DNA of 64,000 nucleotides from Hyphomicrobium_A sp963722495 (GTDB lineage: Bacteria > Pseudomonadota > Alphaproteobacteria > Rhizobiales > Hyphomicrobiaceae). This document shows, piece after piece, positions 38,578 to 48,455 of this stretch; position 1 is the stretch's first letter, and each line of letters opens with the position of its first letter. A model generated the notes under the pieces. It did no database searches. It saw nothing but the letters and a program-made list of their open reading frames with translations, and was not told the DNA's origin. The stretch lies in contig CAVRND010000022.1 in assembly GCA_963722495.1 (NCBI GenBank), forward strand, positions 1 through 64,000. Reading direction: 5' to 3'. Made by a program: the position numbers and the translations under genes.

Positions 38578-38606
38578 ACGGCAGAGACCAGAATGGCCTC
38601 TGCCGT
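38578..38606 (-). terminator. Hairpin terminator of YadA-like gene
   Basis: Perfect 9-base arms ACGGCAGAG / CTCTGCCGT, extended inward by pairing of CC and GG, 31 bases past the stop at 38637; on the minus strand followed by TTTCGTTT. A typical intrinsic terminator. Confidence 0.7.
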
Positions 38607-38636
38607 TCGATCGCGCGCCCGCCGCAGCGCGTGAAA

Positions 38637-39589
38637 CTACCAGCCGAAGGAGAGGCCCGCTTTCCCCGCAACCTGCCCCTGCCCCGTGCCTGCGCCTACG
38701 CCGCCGTGGAGCGTCGTCGTGCTGGTCGGTCCGAAGCACCTCGATCGACGATCCCGGCTGCCGTTACGCCGACAGCGTTCTCGCCGTCGTAGCCACCCCA
38801 GCCGATATTGAGCGCGAACGTCTGTCCCGCGTGGAAGAACGGCTGATCAAGGGCGAGAGCGATGGCGATGCCCTCTGCAAGCTCGTCGTCGCGGCGATCG
38901 AGGTTATCGATCTGCGATTGCAGGTTATCGGTGGTGTCATTCAGCGCTCCGACGGCCGTCTGCAAATCCGCGATCCTGGCCTGGGTCTGTTTGACGTCGT
39001 TTTGTCGATTTGGACCTGTTGACTTAGTCACGGTTCTAGTTCGTTATGCGCATGGTGTTGGAGTTGATCTGCGTCTGCTGCGTGGCGTTCGACGCCCTCG
39101 GATGGCGGTGATGTCGCTCGTGTTCGGAGTTGATCTGTGTCTGCTGCGTCGCATTCTGCTGATCGACGTAGCGCCTGTTGGCCGCGTCCGTCTCGCCCAC
39201 CACGCCAGCCCGGGGATCGGCGACGTTCTGGACGACGTTGCCGCCCATGCTGATGGTGCCGCCGGTGACGGTTATCCCGCCGTTCATCGTCGACGATGTT
39301 CTGGAACGTCGTCGAAGCACCGTTGAATGTCGCGGCACCGTCCGGACATCTGGAACGCGGCCGCAGCCGCTGCCGACCCGAATGATCTCACCGCGGTCGG
39401 AAGGCGTTGAAGTTCGTGCCATTCCCGTAACCGTTGGCGTGTTGTCGCGATCAACAAAGTGCTTGTCGAACCCACGCAGGCATCGCTGAGGCCCTGCCGT
39501 TGCCCCCTCCCTCGGTAAATGATCTGGGCTGGCGCAGACGTCGCCAGTACGAGCAGCACCCGGCGATTAACTAATACCGGAGCACGCAA
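38637..39589 (-). pseudogene. YadA-like trimeric autotransporter, multiply frameshifted
   Basis: Pieces of a surface adhesin lie in order in all three frames. N-terminal hydrophobic segment MRAPVLVNRRVLLVLATSAP at 39589; head repeats NTPTVTG, GAATFNGASTTFQN and NGGITVTGGTISMGGNVVQN; neck motif ETDAANRRYVDQQNATQQTQ; coiled coil ALNDTTDNLQSQIDNLDRRD; and the C-terminal anchor EGIAIALALDQPFFHAGQTF, GWGGYDGENAVGVTAAG, GQVAGKAGLSFGW with aromatic C-terminus. At least six indels in under 1 kb, denser than elsewhere in the window, so real decay is possible as well as sequence error. Would be a short outer-membrane adhesin of about 310 residues. Confidence 0.75.
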
Positions 39590-39869
39590 AGCGCCGGCAA
39601 ACGCGAACCGAGTGAGAAGATTTCAACATGCTACGCAACATCACGGCACTCCCTGAACATACGCCCTCAGGGACTCAGCCAAACTCAAAACCCGCTAATC
39701 GCGCGTCATGCATCTGGATGATGAACTAGCGCTTTACCAAACATCGCGTTCGGAGTGTTGCACCCGCGCAACCGGTGCAACCGACGATATGCTGCCATCA
39801 TCTGAACGAATGATGTGAACAGGCGTGCGATTGATTATGCGGGATATATTGCGTTCCCAATCCATTTTC

Positions 39870-39922
39870 CGAGGAGGGCATCCTGGGCAGTGATGATTTT
39901 AGATCCACGGATGCCCTCCTCG
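39870..39922 (+). promoter_or_regulatory. 14-base perfect hairpin burying the ribosome-binding site of the LuxR-type gene
   Basis: CGAGGAGGGCATCC (39870-39883) is perfectly complementary to GGATGCCCTCCTCG (39909-39922), with a 25-base loop. The left arm contains the strong Shine-Dalgarno sequence GAGGAGG and runs to the first base of the presumed CTG start; the right arm lies in codons 9-14. In mRNA this would hide the ribosome-binding site; in DNA it could be an operator. Confidence 0.6.
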
Positions 39923-41107
39923 ATCTCGTCGGCGACATCTACGACGCCGCCATCGAGCCGGCCAAATGGCCGGTGACTTGCGAGAGGCTGGGACGGCTGG
40001 TCGGCGGCATGCAAACGGCCATCGCCCTGCACGATACGGTTTCCCACCAGGTGTCTTTGAGCGCCTCAGTGGAACGTCGACCCCGCGCTCGAGGAGGCGA
40101 TGAGGGCAAACTTTGCCATCAATCCCTTGGTGCCCGCCATCTGGCACGTGGAGACCGGCGAGCCGCATACGTCGTTCGGATTTCTTGGCGAGGAGGCCTA
40201 CAAGAACACCCGTTTCTACCAGAGGGCCGCGGTACCGTTCGGTGTGGGCGATTCCGCGCTGATCGTGCTCGAAAAATCGGTACGCCAGTTCGGCGCGCTT
40301 TCTATTCAGCGCCACTGTGACCGGCCCCCTTATGGACAAGAGGAACTGGCGGTGCTGCGGCTTCTCTCCCCGCATATCCGCCGCGCCGTCATGATCGCGG
40401 ATCTGCTGGACGCCCGCGCCCTCGAGCGCGACATGCTGTCCGCAGCGCTCGATCGCCTTGCGGTGGGTATCGTTCTTACCGACGCCGAAGGCCGCATCGC
40501 GCACACGAACGAGGCGACCGACAAGATGTTCGACGACGGGAGCATCGTGCGCCGGGTCGGGGACCAGCTCGCCGCCCGCGATTCCAATGCCGCCCGCGAG
40601 CTCTCGCAGGCCATCGCCGACGCCGCGAGCGGCACCACCATCGACATTCCGCGTTCCGGCATCGTCGTTTCGCTCAAGGGTGACGCCGGGCGTGATCTAG
40701 CGGCTTGGGTGCTGCCCCTCGATAGCGGCCTGCGCCGGGAGCTTGCTGCCGGCTTTGCCGCGCGCGTCGCCGTCTTCATCCGTGAGCTGGGCGACACCTC
40801 GCCGTTCCCGGCCGAGCTGTTCGTGCGCCGCTACGCCATCACGCCCGCCGAATCCCGCGTCATGGTGCTCATCGTGCAGGGCATGACCATTGCGGAGGCG
40901 GCCGAAACGCTCGGCATCTCGCTGCCGACCGCCAAGACGCACCTCGCGCGCCTCTTCGACAAGACCGGGACCAGCCGCCAGGCCGACCTCGTCCGCCTGG
41001 CCATGAGCGCGCTTGCTCCAACAGCCGCGGCTGAACGCTACCGCTCAGCGAAGTCGGCCCAGCGCCCGGGCAGCAGGCGGCCCGCTGGCAAGGCGCGGCG
41101 CCTCTAA
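39883..41107 (+). CDS. LuxR-type helix-turn-helix regulator, one frameshift
   Basis: N-terminal sensory region DALLDLVGDIYDAAIEPAKW, a family often found in Rhizobiales, and a PAS-like part ALDRLAVGIVLTDAEGRIAH; C-terminal LuxR/GerE DNA-binding domain AITPAESRVMVLIVQGMTIA, AEAAETLGISLPTAKTHLAR and LFDKTGTSRQADLVRLAMSA. An indel near 40070 separates the first 60 residues from the rest (resuming QWNVDPALEEAMRANFAINP). No ATG is available in frame for the 5' end; the best-placed start is a CTG at 39883, five bases after GAGGAGGG. Total about 407 residues. Ligand and targets unknown. Confidence 0.82.
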
Positions 41108-41157
41108 CAGAGCACACGCCGCTGTAGCGAAGCTTCCCGAGCTTGTGTCGCGAAAAA

Positions 41158-41232
41158 TGGTGGGCGGTGAGAGGGTCGAACTCCCGACATCCTCGGTGTA
41201 AACGAGGCGCTCTACCACTGAGCTAACCGCCC
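41158..41232 (-). tRNA. tRNA-Val (TAC)
   Basis: 75 bases with encoded CCA. Acceptor GGGCGGT / ACCGCCC with discriminator A, D-arm AGCTCAGTGGTAGAGC, anticodon arm CCTCGTTTACACCGAGG with anticodon TAC, T-arm GGGAGTTCGACCCTC. This tRNA is often near hup and nuoA in Rhizobiales. Confidence 0.95.
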
Positions 41233-41313
41233 GAACGCGCGACGCGTCCGCATGTAGCGCACGAACGCGCTCCTGCGCAATCGCAACCGCGCACCGCGGG
41301 CCGCAAATGCAAA

Positions 41314-41340
41314 GGCGCGCCGCGATGCCCGCGACGCGCC
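41314..41340 (-). terminator. Hairpin terminator of hup
   Basis: GC-rich stem of 11 pairs (one G-T wobble), GGCGCGCCGCG / CGCGACGCGCC on the plus strand, 31 bases past the hup stop. On the minus strand it is followed by TTTGCATTTGC, a weak T-tract. Confidence 0.6.
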
Positions 41341-41371
41341 GAAGCAGTAGCCGAGGCCAAGCAAAACCCTG

Positions 41372-41644
41372 TTAGTTCAGGATTTCCTTCAGACCCTTCG
41401 ACGGGCTGAACTTCGGCACCCGCGAGGCGGGGATGTTGATCGTCGCGCCGGTCGCCGGGTTGCGGCCTTCGCGCGCCTTGCGCTTGGCAACCTTGAAGGT
41501 TCCGAAATCCGGGATGCGGACCTCGTCGCCGTTCTTCATGGCGCTGCGGATGTGCTCGAGCACAGCGTCGACCGCCACGGTGGCCTTATCCTTCGTGAGC
41601 TCGGCTTCCTTGGCGACGGCGTCGATCAAATCTTTCTTGCTCAT
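41372..41644 (-). CDS. hup: DNA-binding protein HU
   Basis: Nucleoid-compacting histone-like protein, 90 residues, intact: MSKKDLIDAVAKEAELTKDK, DEVRIPDFGTFKVAKRKARE, GRNPATGATINIPASRVPKF (the beta-arm with the intercalating Pro) and SPSKGLKEILN. The lon-hup order is conserved in alphaproteobacteria. Strong terminators upstream separate it from lon, so it has its own promoter. Confidence 0.97.
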   Translation of the reverse strand: MSKKDLIDAVAKEAELTKDKATVAVDAVLEHIRSAMKNGDEVRIPDFGTFKVAKRKAREGRNPATGATINIPASRVPKFSPSKGLKEILN

Positions 41645-41843
41645 CTCGTGTCCGTCCTTTGCGTTCGGAAATTGCGACTTGGGGGAGTCGGGCGGAAGTA
41701 GGGGTCCCGCGCGTGTTGCTGAAGCCGCAACAGTGCGTGAGAGAAGCGCCCAATAGGCGGCCCCGTCAAGGGGGAAAAGGCGTGAAATTGCCCGAAAAAC
41801 CTGGGGAAACAGGGCGTTTTGGGTGCACGGAGCGAGAACAAAA

Positions 41844-41870
41844 AACCTCGCGACCGGTGGCCGCGAGGTT
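41844..41870 (-). terminator. Second tandem terminator downstream of lon
   Basis: Stem AACCTCGCG / CGCGAGGTT around a nine-base loop that can extend by ACC/GGT pairing. On the minus strand it is followed directly by TTTTTT, a textbook intrinsic terminator. Lies 17 bases past the first one. Confidence 0.8.
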
Positions 41871-41886
41871 ACCGTAGTTGCATACA

Positions 41887-41924
41887 AAACGCGCGTCGCT
41901 CGTTTGGCTGAGCGACGCGCGTTT
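41887..41924 (-). terminator. First terminator downstream of lon
   Basis: Perfect 15-base stem AAACGCGCGTCGCTC / GAGCGACGCGCGTTT with an eight-base loop, starting three bases past the lon stop. The minus-strand 3' side reads GTTTTGTATG. The two terminators in a row make readthrough from lon into hup unlikely. Confidence 0.85.
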
Positions 41925-41926
41925 AA

Positions 41927-44352
41927 TCAGTGTGCAGTGACGCGGGCGGCCGCAGCGGTGTCTTCGGCCTTCACTGCCGCCGCTTCCGCCGCCTCGTCCC
42001 ATACGATGCGCTCAGGCGTTCTGAGCAGCGCGGTCTTAAGAACATCGTCGACGCGCGCCACCGGCACGATCTCGATCTTGTTCTTAATCTCCACCGGTAT
42101 CTCGCTCAGGTCCTTAACGTTCTCTTCAGGGATAATGACGGTTTTGATGCCGCCGCGTAGGGCTGCGAGGAGCTTTTCCTTCAGACCGCCGATCGGAAGC
42201 ACGCGGCCACGCAGGGTGATCTCACCCGTCATGGCGACATCCTTACGCACCGGAATTCCGGTCAGCACCGAGATGATCGCCGTCGCCATGGCGACGCCGG
42301 CCGACGGGCCGTCCTTCGGGGTGGCACCCTCGGGAACGTGGACGTGGATGTCCTTCTTCTCGAACAGCGTCGGATGGATGCCGAACTCGATCGACCGCGA
42401 GCGCACGTAAGCGTTCGCCGCCTGGATCAATTCCTTCATCACGTCGCGCAGGTTGCCGGTGACGGTCATGCGACCCTTGCCGGGCATCATGACGCCTTCG
42501 ATCGTCAGCAGCTCGCCGCCGACCTCGGTCCAGGCAAGGCCCGTGACAACGCCGACCTGATCTTCCAGCTCTGCTTCGCCGTAACGGTACTTCGGCACGC
42601 CGAGGTAGGATTCGAGATTGTCGAGCGTGACGAGGACGGTCTTGTTCTGCGAGGTGAGGATCTCCTTCACCGCCTTGCGGGCGAGCTTGGCGATCTCACG
42701 CTCGAGCGAGCGCACGCCGGCCTCGCGCGTATAGCGACGCACCAGCTCCAGCAGCGCTCCGTCGTCGACGCTCCACTCGTTCGCCTCGAGGCCATGAGCC
42801 TGGCGCTGGCCAGGGATCAAATGCCGCTTGGCGATCTCGAGCTTCTCGTCCTCGGTGTAGCCGGCAAGACGGATGATCTCCATACGGTCCATGAGGGCCG
42901 GCGGAATGTTCAGCGTGTTGGCCGTCGTCACGAACATCACGTTCGAAAGGTCGTAGTCGACCTCGAGGTAATGGTCGTTGAACGTCGCTGTTCTGCTCGG
43001 GGTCGAGAACCTCGAGCAACGCCGCCGCCGGGATCACCGCGGAAGTCGGAGCCCATCTTGTCGATCTCGTCCAAGAGGAAAAGCGGATTGGTCCGCTTCG
43101 CCTTGCGCATGGACTGGATCACCTTGCCGGGCATCGAGCCGATGTAGGTGCGCCGGTGGCCGCGGATCTCGGCTTCGTCGCGCACGCCGCCGAGGCTCAT
43201 GCGCACGAACTCGCGGCCCGTGGCATTGGCGATCGACTTGCCGAGCGAGGTCTTGCCCACGCCGGGAGGTCCGACGAGGCACAGGATCGGCCCCTTCAGC
43301 TTGTTGGTGCGCGCCTGCACCGCGAGATACTCGAGGATGCGCTCCTTGACCTTCTCGAGGCCGTAGTGCTCGGCATCGAGGACGGTCTGCGCCTCGTCGA
43401 GGTCCTTCTTGACCTTGCCCTTGATGCCCCACGGGATCGACAGCAGCCAATCGAGATAGTTGCGCACGACGGTGGCTTCCGCCGACATCGGGCTCATCTG
43501 CTTGAGCTTCTTCAGCTCGGCGAGAGCCTTGTCGCGGGCCTCCTTCGAGAGCTTGGTGTTCTCGATCTTCTCCTCGAACTCGGCGATGTCGTCGCGCTCG
43601 TCGCAGTCGCCGAGCTCCTTCTGGATCGCCTTCATCTGCTCGTTGAGATAGTACTCGCGCTGCGTCTTCTCCATCTGGCGCTTCACGCGCGAGCGGATCT
43701 TGCGCTCCACCTGCAGCACGGAGATCTCGCTCTCCATGAGCGTGTAGACGCGCTCCAGACGCTCGGAGATCGTCGAGGTCTCGAGGATCTCCTGCTTGTC
43801 GGCGATCTTGATGGCGAGGTGCGAGGCGATGGTGTCGGCCAGCTTCGAGTAGTCCTCGATCTGCGCGACGTTGCCGAGCACTTCCGGTGAGATCTTCTTG
43901 TTGAGCTTCACGTAGCTCTCGAACTGCGTCACCGCCGAGCGGGCGAGCGCCTCGATCTCTTCCTTGGCGCCGACGGTCTCCGGCACCTGCTCTACCTCGG
44001 CCTCGAAGTAGTTCGGGTTGTCGGTGTAGCGCTGGATCTTGGCGCGCGAGGTGCCTTCGACCAGCACCTTCACGGTGCCGTCCGGCAGCTTCAGCAGCTG
44101 CAGCACGGACGCGAGCGTGCCGACGGGATAAATGGCGTCGGTCGCCGGATCGTCGTCGCCGGCGTTCTTCTGCGCGGCAAGCAGGATGTGCTTGTCGGAG
44201 CGCATCACCTCTTCGAGCGCATTGATCGACTTGTCGCGCCCGACGAACAGCGGGACGATCATGTACGGGAACACCACGATGTCGCGTAGCGGAAGGACCG
44301 GATACAGACCTTTGCCCGCCGTCTTGTCTTTCGTCTTGGTGTCTTCGCCCAT
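41927..44352 (-). CDS. lon: ATP-dependent protease Lon, two frameshifts
   Basis: Cytoplasmic AAA+ protease. Start MGEDTKTKDKTAGKGLYPVL, N-terminal substrate domain, coiled coil, Walker A LVGPPGVGKTSLGKSIANAT, Walker B PLFLLDEIDKMGSDFRGDP. Around 43025 an extra C and near 42987 an extra G put DPAAALLEVLDPEQNS and FNDHYLEVDYDLSNV in different frames; the rest is intact with catalytic Ser in GATPKDGPSAGVAM and Lys in RVLPIGGLKEKLLAAL. Joined length about 808 residues, normal for the family. It follows clpX by 286 bases with a clpX terminator between, so it has its own promoter. Confidence 0.96.
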
Positions 44353-44609
44353 TTCGCTACCTATCGTGGTCGCCGCGTTTTAATTCGAGAGCGTTGGCGC
44401 GCATCGCGCTCCAGGCGCTCCCTCAAGACATCAAACGCGTATGCCCTGGCACTATTGAGGCGGACGCCGCGCGGGATCTGTAGCCCCTTCCGCCTCAGCT
44501 GACTTCGCACAACATCGCAGAAGCAGCGCCCCATGTGAAATGGGGCGGCCTGCTGCTGGATCAAGAGCCGTCGCCGTAGTTGCGGTCGACGGCTTGGCCG
44601 TCTGGAAAG

Positions 44610-44631
44610 AGCCGCCTTCCCTCAGGCGGCT
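44610..44631 (-). terminator. Hairpin terminator of clpX
   Basis: AGCCGCCT / AGGCGGCT with a six-base loop, eight bases past the clpX stop, followed on the minus strand by CTTTCC. Weak T-tract but good position. Confidence 0.6.
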
Positions 44632-44638
44632 CAGGTGA

Positions 44639-45892
44639 TCAAGACGCGGTCGAGCCCTTTTCGTCGGCCCGATCGGAGTAAATGCGCAAGGGACGCGCGC
44701 CGCCTTCCACGACTTCCGGTCCGATGACGACTTCTTCCACGCCTTTCAGCGCCGGAAGGTCGAACATGGTGTCGAGAAGGTTGCCTTCCATGATGGAGCG
44801 CAGGCCGCGAGCACCCGTCTTGCGCTCGATCGCCTTGCGGGCGATCGCCTTGAGCGCGTCGTTGGTGATCGTCAGCTTGACGTCTTCCATCTCGAACAGG
44901 CGCTGGTACTGCTTGACCAGAGCGTTCTTCGGCTCGGTCAGGATCTGCACCAGGGCCTCCTCGTCGAGGTCCTCGAGCGTGGCGATGACCGGCAGACGGC
45001 CGATGAACTCGGGGATGAGCCCGAACTTCAGCAGATCTTCCGGCTCGACGCCGCGCAGAACTTCGCCCGTGCGGCGCTCATCGGCGCCGATGACCTTGGC
45101 TCCAAAGCCGATCGACGTCCCCTTGCCACGGCGCGAGATGATCTTCTCGAGGCCGGCGAAGGCGCCGCCGCAGATGAAGAGGATGTTCGTCGTGTCGACC
45201 TGCAGGAACTCCTGCTGCGGATGCTTGCGGCCGCCCTGCGGAGGCACGGAGGCGACGGTGCCTTCCATGATCTTCAGCAGTGCCTGCTGCACGCCCTCGC
45301 CCGACACGTCGCGCGTGATCGACGGGTTGTCGGACTTGCGCGAGATCTTGTCGACCTCGTCGATGTAGACGATGCCGCGCTGCGCCCGCTCGACGTTGTA
45401 GTCGGCGTTCTGCAGCAGCTTGAGGATGATGTTCTCGACATCCTCGCCGACATAGCCGGCTTCGGTGAGCGTCGTCGCATCGGCCATGGTGAACGGCACG
45501 TCGAGCATGCGGGCGAGCGTCTGCGCGAGCAGCGTCTTGCCGCAACCCGTCGGGCCGACCAGCAGGATGTTCGACTTGGCGAGCTCGACGTCGTTGTTCT
45601 TCGACGCGTGGTTGAGCCGCTTGTAATGGTTGTGGACGGCGACGGAGAGCACGCGCTTGGCGTGGTCCTGACCGATCACATAGGAATCGAGAACCGCGGA
45701 GATTTCCTGCGGGGTCGGCACGCCGTCGCGCGACTTCACCAGGGTGTTCTTGTTCTCTTCCCGGATGATGTCCATGCACAGCTCGACGCATTCATCGCAG
45801 ATGAACACGGTCGGACCGGCAATTAGCTTGCGTACCTCATGCTGGCTCTTGCCGCAAAACGAGCAATAGAGGGTATTTTTCTCTTGAGCCAT
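44639..45892 (-). CDS. clpX: ATP-dependent Clp protease ATP-binding subunit ClpX
   Basis: AAA+ unfoldase that feeds ClpP; in alphaproteobacteria it drives cell-cycle protein turnover. 417 residues, intact. N-terminal zinc-binding domain with LYCSFCGKSQHEV and FICDECVELC; Walker A LLVGPTGCGKTLLAQTLARM; Walker B RGIVYIDEVDKISRKSDNPS; pore loop SGEGVQQALLKIMEGTVA with the flanking GGRKHP, and the IGF-type ClpP-contact loop TSIGFGAKV. C-terminal small domain ends DEKGSTAS. Confidence 0.98.
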   Translation of the reverse strand: MAQEKNTLYCSFCGKSQHEVRKLIAGPTVFICDECVELCMDIIREENKNTLVKSRDGVPTPQEISAVLDSYVIGQDHAKRVLSVAVHNHYKRLNHASKNNDVELAKSNILLVGPTGCGKTLLAQTLARMLDVPFTMADATTLTEAGYVGEDVENIILKLLQNADYNVERAQRGIVYIDEVDKISRKSDNPSITRDVSGEGVQQALLKIMEGTVASVPPQGGRKHPQQEFLQVDTTNILFICGGAFAGLEKIISRRGKGTSIGFGAKVIGADERRTGEVLRGVEPEDLLKFGLIPEFIGRLPVIATLEDLDEEALVQILTEPKNALVKQYQRLFEMEDVKLTITNDALKAIARKAIERKTGARGLRSIMEGNLLDTMFDLPALKGVEEVVIGPEVVEGGARPLRIYSDRADEKGSTAS

Positions 45893-46246
45893 TCCGGATG
45901 TCTCACCCCTCCTGGGCAGCTGCGCGCCGGATCAGCCGGCGCTCGCCTTGGAAGATTCCAGTCTCATGCCGCCAGGCGAAAATCGCGGGTCCGAGTCCAT
46001 TACAGTGATCTGAGCACGCTAGCGTTCTCCAGATCAAGATTGGATTAACGGATACCGGCCCACTCAATGCCGAAGCGGCTCGATTACCACAGTTTTGTGG
46101 CAGCCTCGCGGTCAGCTGGACGAGCATAACTCGTTCGTCAATTTGACCGCGAACTTTACAAAGATGACCCCGCCGGCCCGTCGGCGCAAGTGCGCCGTCG
46201 GGTGTGCGGCTTTTCGGCCTGACGCCCGCCGTATGGGGTAGCTGCC
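45893..46246. other. clpP-clpX intergenic region, no gene recognised
   Basis: 354 bases. Near the clpP end (about 46178-46204) an imperfect palindrome, CCGTCGGCGCA / TGCGCCGTCGG with a one-base centre asymmetry, could terminate clpP transcripts. The rest is less GC-rich than flanking genes and should hold a clpX promoter, but no consensus was assigned with confidence. Short frames on either strand look like noise. Confidence 0.5.
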
Positions 46247-46894
46247 TCAGGAAGCGGTGGCGGCCATGGCGCCGAAGTCTACTTCCTCACGGCTATTTAG
46301 TACCTTGTCGATCAGGTGGAACTCCTTCGCCTGATCTGCCGTCATGAAATAATCGCGGTCGAGGGTCCGTTCAATGACCTCGTAGCTCTGGCCGGTATGC
46401 TTGACGTAGACCTCGTTGAGGCGCCGCTTCATCTTAATGATGTCCTCGGCGTGACGCTCGATGTCGGACGCCTGGCCGGAGAACCCACCGGACGGCTGAT
46501 GGACCATTACGCGAGCGTTTGGAAGGGCATAGCGCAATCCCTTGGTGCCGGCGCACAGCAGCAGCGAGCCCATCGACGCCGCCTGGCCGATGCACAGCGT
46601 GGCGATGTCGGGCCGGATGAACTGCATGGTGTCGTAAATCGCCATGCCCGCCGTGACGACACCGCCCGGCGAGTTGATGTACATGGAGATTTCCTTCTTC
46701 GGGTTCTCCGCCTCGAGGAACAGCAGCTGCATGCAGACCGATGCCGCCATGTGGTCCTCGATGGGACCCGTCACGAAGATGATGCGCTCCTTCAGAAGGC
46801 GCGAAGGCAGGTCGTAACCGCGCTCGCCGCGGTTCGTCTGCTCGACCACCATCGGCCAGAAGGTGTTCGTCAAAGTGCTGACCGGATCGCGCAT
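46247..46894 (-). CDS. clpP: ATP-dependent Clp protease proteolytic subunit
   Basis: Serine protease that forms the barrel degraded into by ClpX/ClpA. 215 residues from MRDPVSTLTNTFWPMVVEQT at 46894, intact. Catalytic Ser in CIGQAASMGSLLLCAG, His in NARVMVHQPSGG, Asp in TLDRDYFMTADQA. Lies between tig and clpX as in most bacteria. Confidence 0.98.
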   Translation of the reverse strand: MRDPVSTLTNTFWPMVVEQTNRGERGYDLPSRLLKERIIFVTGPIEDHMAASVCMQLLFLEAENPKKEISMYINSPGGVVTAGMAIYDTMQFIRPDIATLCIGQAASMGSLLLCAGTKGLRYALPNARVMVHQPSGGFSGQASDIERHAEDIIKMKRRLNEVYVKHTGQSYEVIERTLDRDYFMTADQAKEFHLIDKVLNSREEVDFGAMAATAS

Positions 46895-46968
46895 GGCCTC
46901 ATTCCTTCTGGTTCGCTCGGCTCGCCGGCGCGTCGAATCGCGCCGCGCTCCGTCGTCTTTCTTGGGCA

Positions 46969-47018
46969 GTGCCGCCTGCGGGTGCAAGACCCCCGCCTCA
47001 GGGGAGAGTGGGCGGCAC
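46969..47018 (-). promoter_or_regulatory. Stem-loop in tig-clpP spacer
   Basis: GTGCCGCC (46969-46976) pairs with GGCGGCAC (47011-47018); the 34-base interior can form a second stem with CCCCCGCC/GGGG. It lies just past tig and in the clpP leader, so it may be a tig terminator (no T-tract) or a leader structure. Only the pairing is seen. Confidence 0.4.
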
Positions 47019-47044
47019 GGCTATATAGGGTAGGTAAGACGCGA

Positions 47045-48400
47045 TTACGCCTCCGTCGCGTCTTCCACCTTCTGAAACAGTTCGTCCCGGGACACTTTCT
47101 TGTCGGCCGGCTTAGCCTTGTCGATGACGAAATCGACGACCTTGTCCTCGAATATCGGGGCCCTCAGCTCGGCCAGCGCACCTGGCGTCTTTTCGTAGTA
47201 TTCATAGACGGTCTTTTCCTGGCCCGGGAAACGGCGCGCCTGCTCGATCAAAGCCTTACGCATTTCGTCCTGGGTGATCTTCAGGTCGTTGCGCTCGGCA
47301 ATCTCCCCGATGACGAGCCCGAGGCGCACGCGGCGCTCGGCGATGCGGCGATATTCCTCGCGCGCCTCGTCCTCGGTCTTGCCTTCGTCCGCGAACGTCT
47401 TGCCGGACCGCTTGAGGTTGCTCTCCAGCTGCTCCCAGATGACCGAAAACTCGTTGTCGACCAGCGAGGGCGGTAGCTCGAACTCATGCGACTTCTCGAG
47501 CTGGTCGAGCAGCTCACGCTTCAGTTTCATGCGCGCCGCGTTGGCGTACTCGCGGCCGATCTGGGCGCTGACCAGCTCCTTCAGCTGCGTCACGCTTTCG
47601 GCGCCGAGCGTCTTGGCGAAGTCGTCGTTGACCTCGGGGCGCACCGCGGTTGCGACCTCTTTCACCTTCACGTCGAAGCTCGCCTGCTTGCCGGCCAACG
47701 TGGCAACCGGATAGTCGTCCGGGAACGTCGCGGTAACGACGCGTTCCTCGCCCGCTTTGACGCCGGCGATGCCATCCTCGAAGCCGGGGATGAAATTGCC
47801 CTGTCCGAGCACGATCGGGGCGTCCTCGGCGGTGCCGCCCTCGAACGCTTCGCCGTCGATCTTGCCGACGAAGCCAACGGTGACGCGATCGCCGGTCTCA
47901 GCCGCGCGGCCCTCGTCGGGCGTAAACGTGACGCTGCGGTCGACCAGTTCGCCCACGGCCTTGTCGATCGCCTCGGGATCGACGTCGGCGACGAGACGCT
48001 CGAGCTTCAAGCCGGCGAAGTCGGTCAGCTCGATGGATGGGAGCACTTCGAACGTCATCGAATAGGAAAGGTCGGCCTGGCCGGTAAGCACACGCTCGAT
48101 CTCGGCCTGGTCCTCCGGCAGGCTGACGCTCGGCTGCATCGCCGGGCGCTCCTTGCGGTCGGCAATCGCCTTGTTGCTCGTCTCGCGCACGGTGTCCTGC
48201 AGCACCTCGACCATCAGCGAGCGGCCGTACATCTTCTTCAGATGCGGCACCGGCACCTTGCCCTTGCGGAAGCCCTTGAGCTGTACGCGGTCCTTCATCT
48301 CGTCCAGGCGATCGGTGAAGCGCTTGTCGAGCTCTCCGGCCGGGACGACCACTTGCAGCGTCCGCTTCAGACCTTCGTTGCTCGTTTCGGTAATCTGCAT
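47045..48400 (-). CDS. tig: Trigger factor
   Basis: Ribosome-bound chaperone with prolyl isomerase activity. 451 residues, intact. N-terminal ribosome-binding domain MQITETSNEGLKRTLQVVVP with the LKGFRKGKVPVPHLKKMYG signature (residues 40-57); FKBP-like domain GDRVTVGFVGKIDGEAFEGG and IVLGQGNFIPGFEDGIAGVK; C-terminal chaperone arms with long helices. First gene of the tig-clpP-clpX order. Confidence 0.97.
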   Translation of the reverse strand: MQITETSNEGLKRTLQVVVPAGELDKRFTDRLDEMKDRVQLKGFRKGKVPVPHLKKMYGRSLMVEVLQDTVRETSNKAIADRKERPAMQPSVSLPEDQAEIERVLTGQADLSYSMTFEVLPSIELTDFAGLKLERLVADVDPEAIDKAVGELVDRSVTFTPDEGRAAETGDRVTVGFVGKIDGEAFEGGTAEDAPIVLGQGNFIPGFEDGIAGVKAGEERVVTATFPDDYPVATLAGKQASFDVKVKEVATAVRPEVNDDFAKTLGAESVTQLKELVSAQIGREYANAARMKLKRELLDQLEKSHEFELPPSLVDNEFSVIWEQLESNLKRSGKTFADEGKTEDEAREEYRRIAERRVRLGLVIGEIAERNDLKITQDEMRKALIEQARRFPGQEKTVYEYYEKTPGALAELRAPIFEDKVVDFVIDKAKPADKKVSRDELFQKVEDATEA

Positions 48401-48455
48401 TGTTCTCCAACCTGCTCGTAAAGCCGAAGGGCTCCGTTTGATCGCGCTTATCGCG

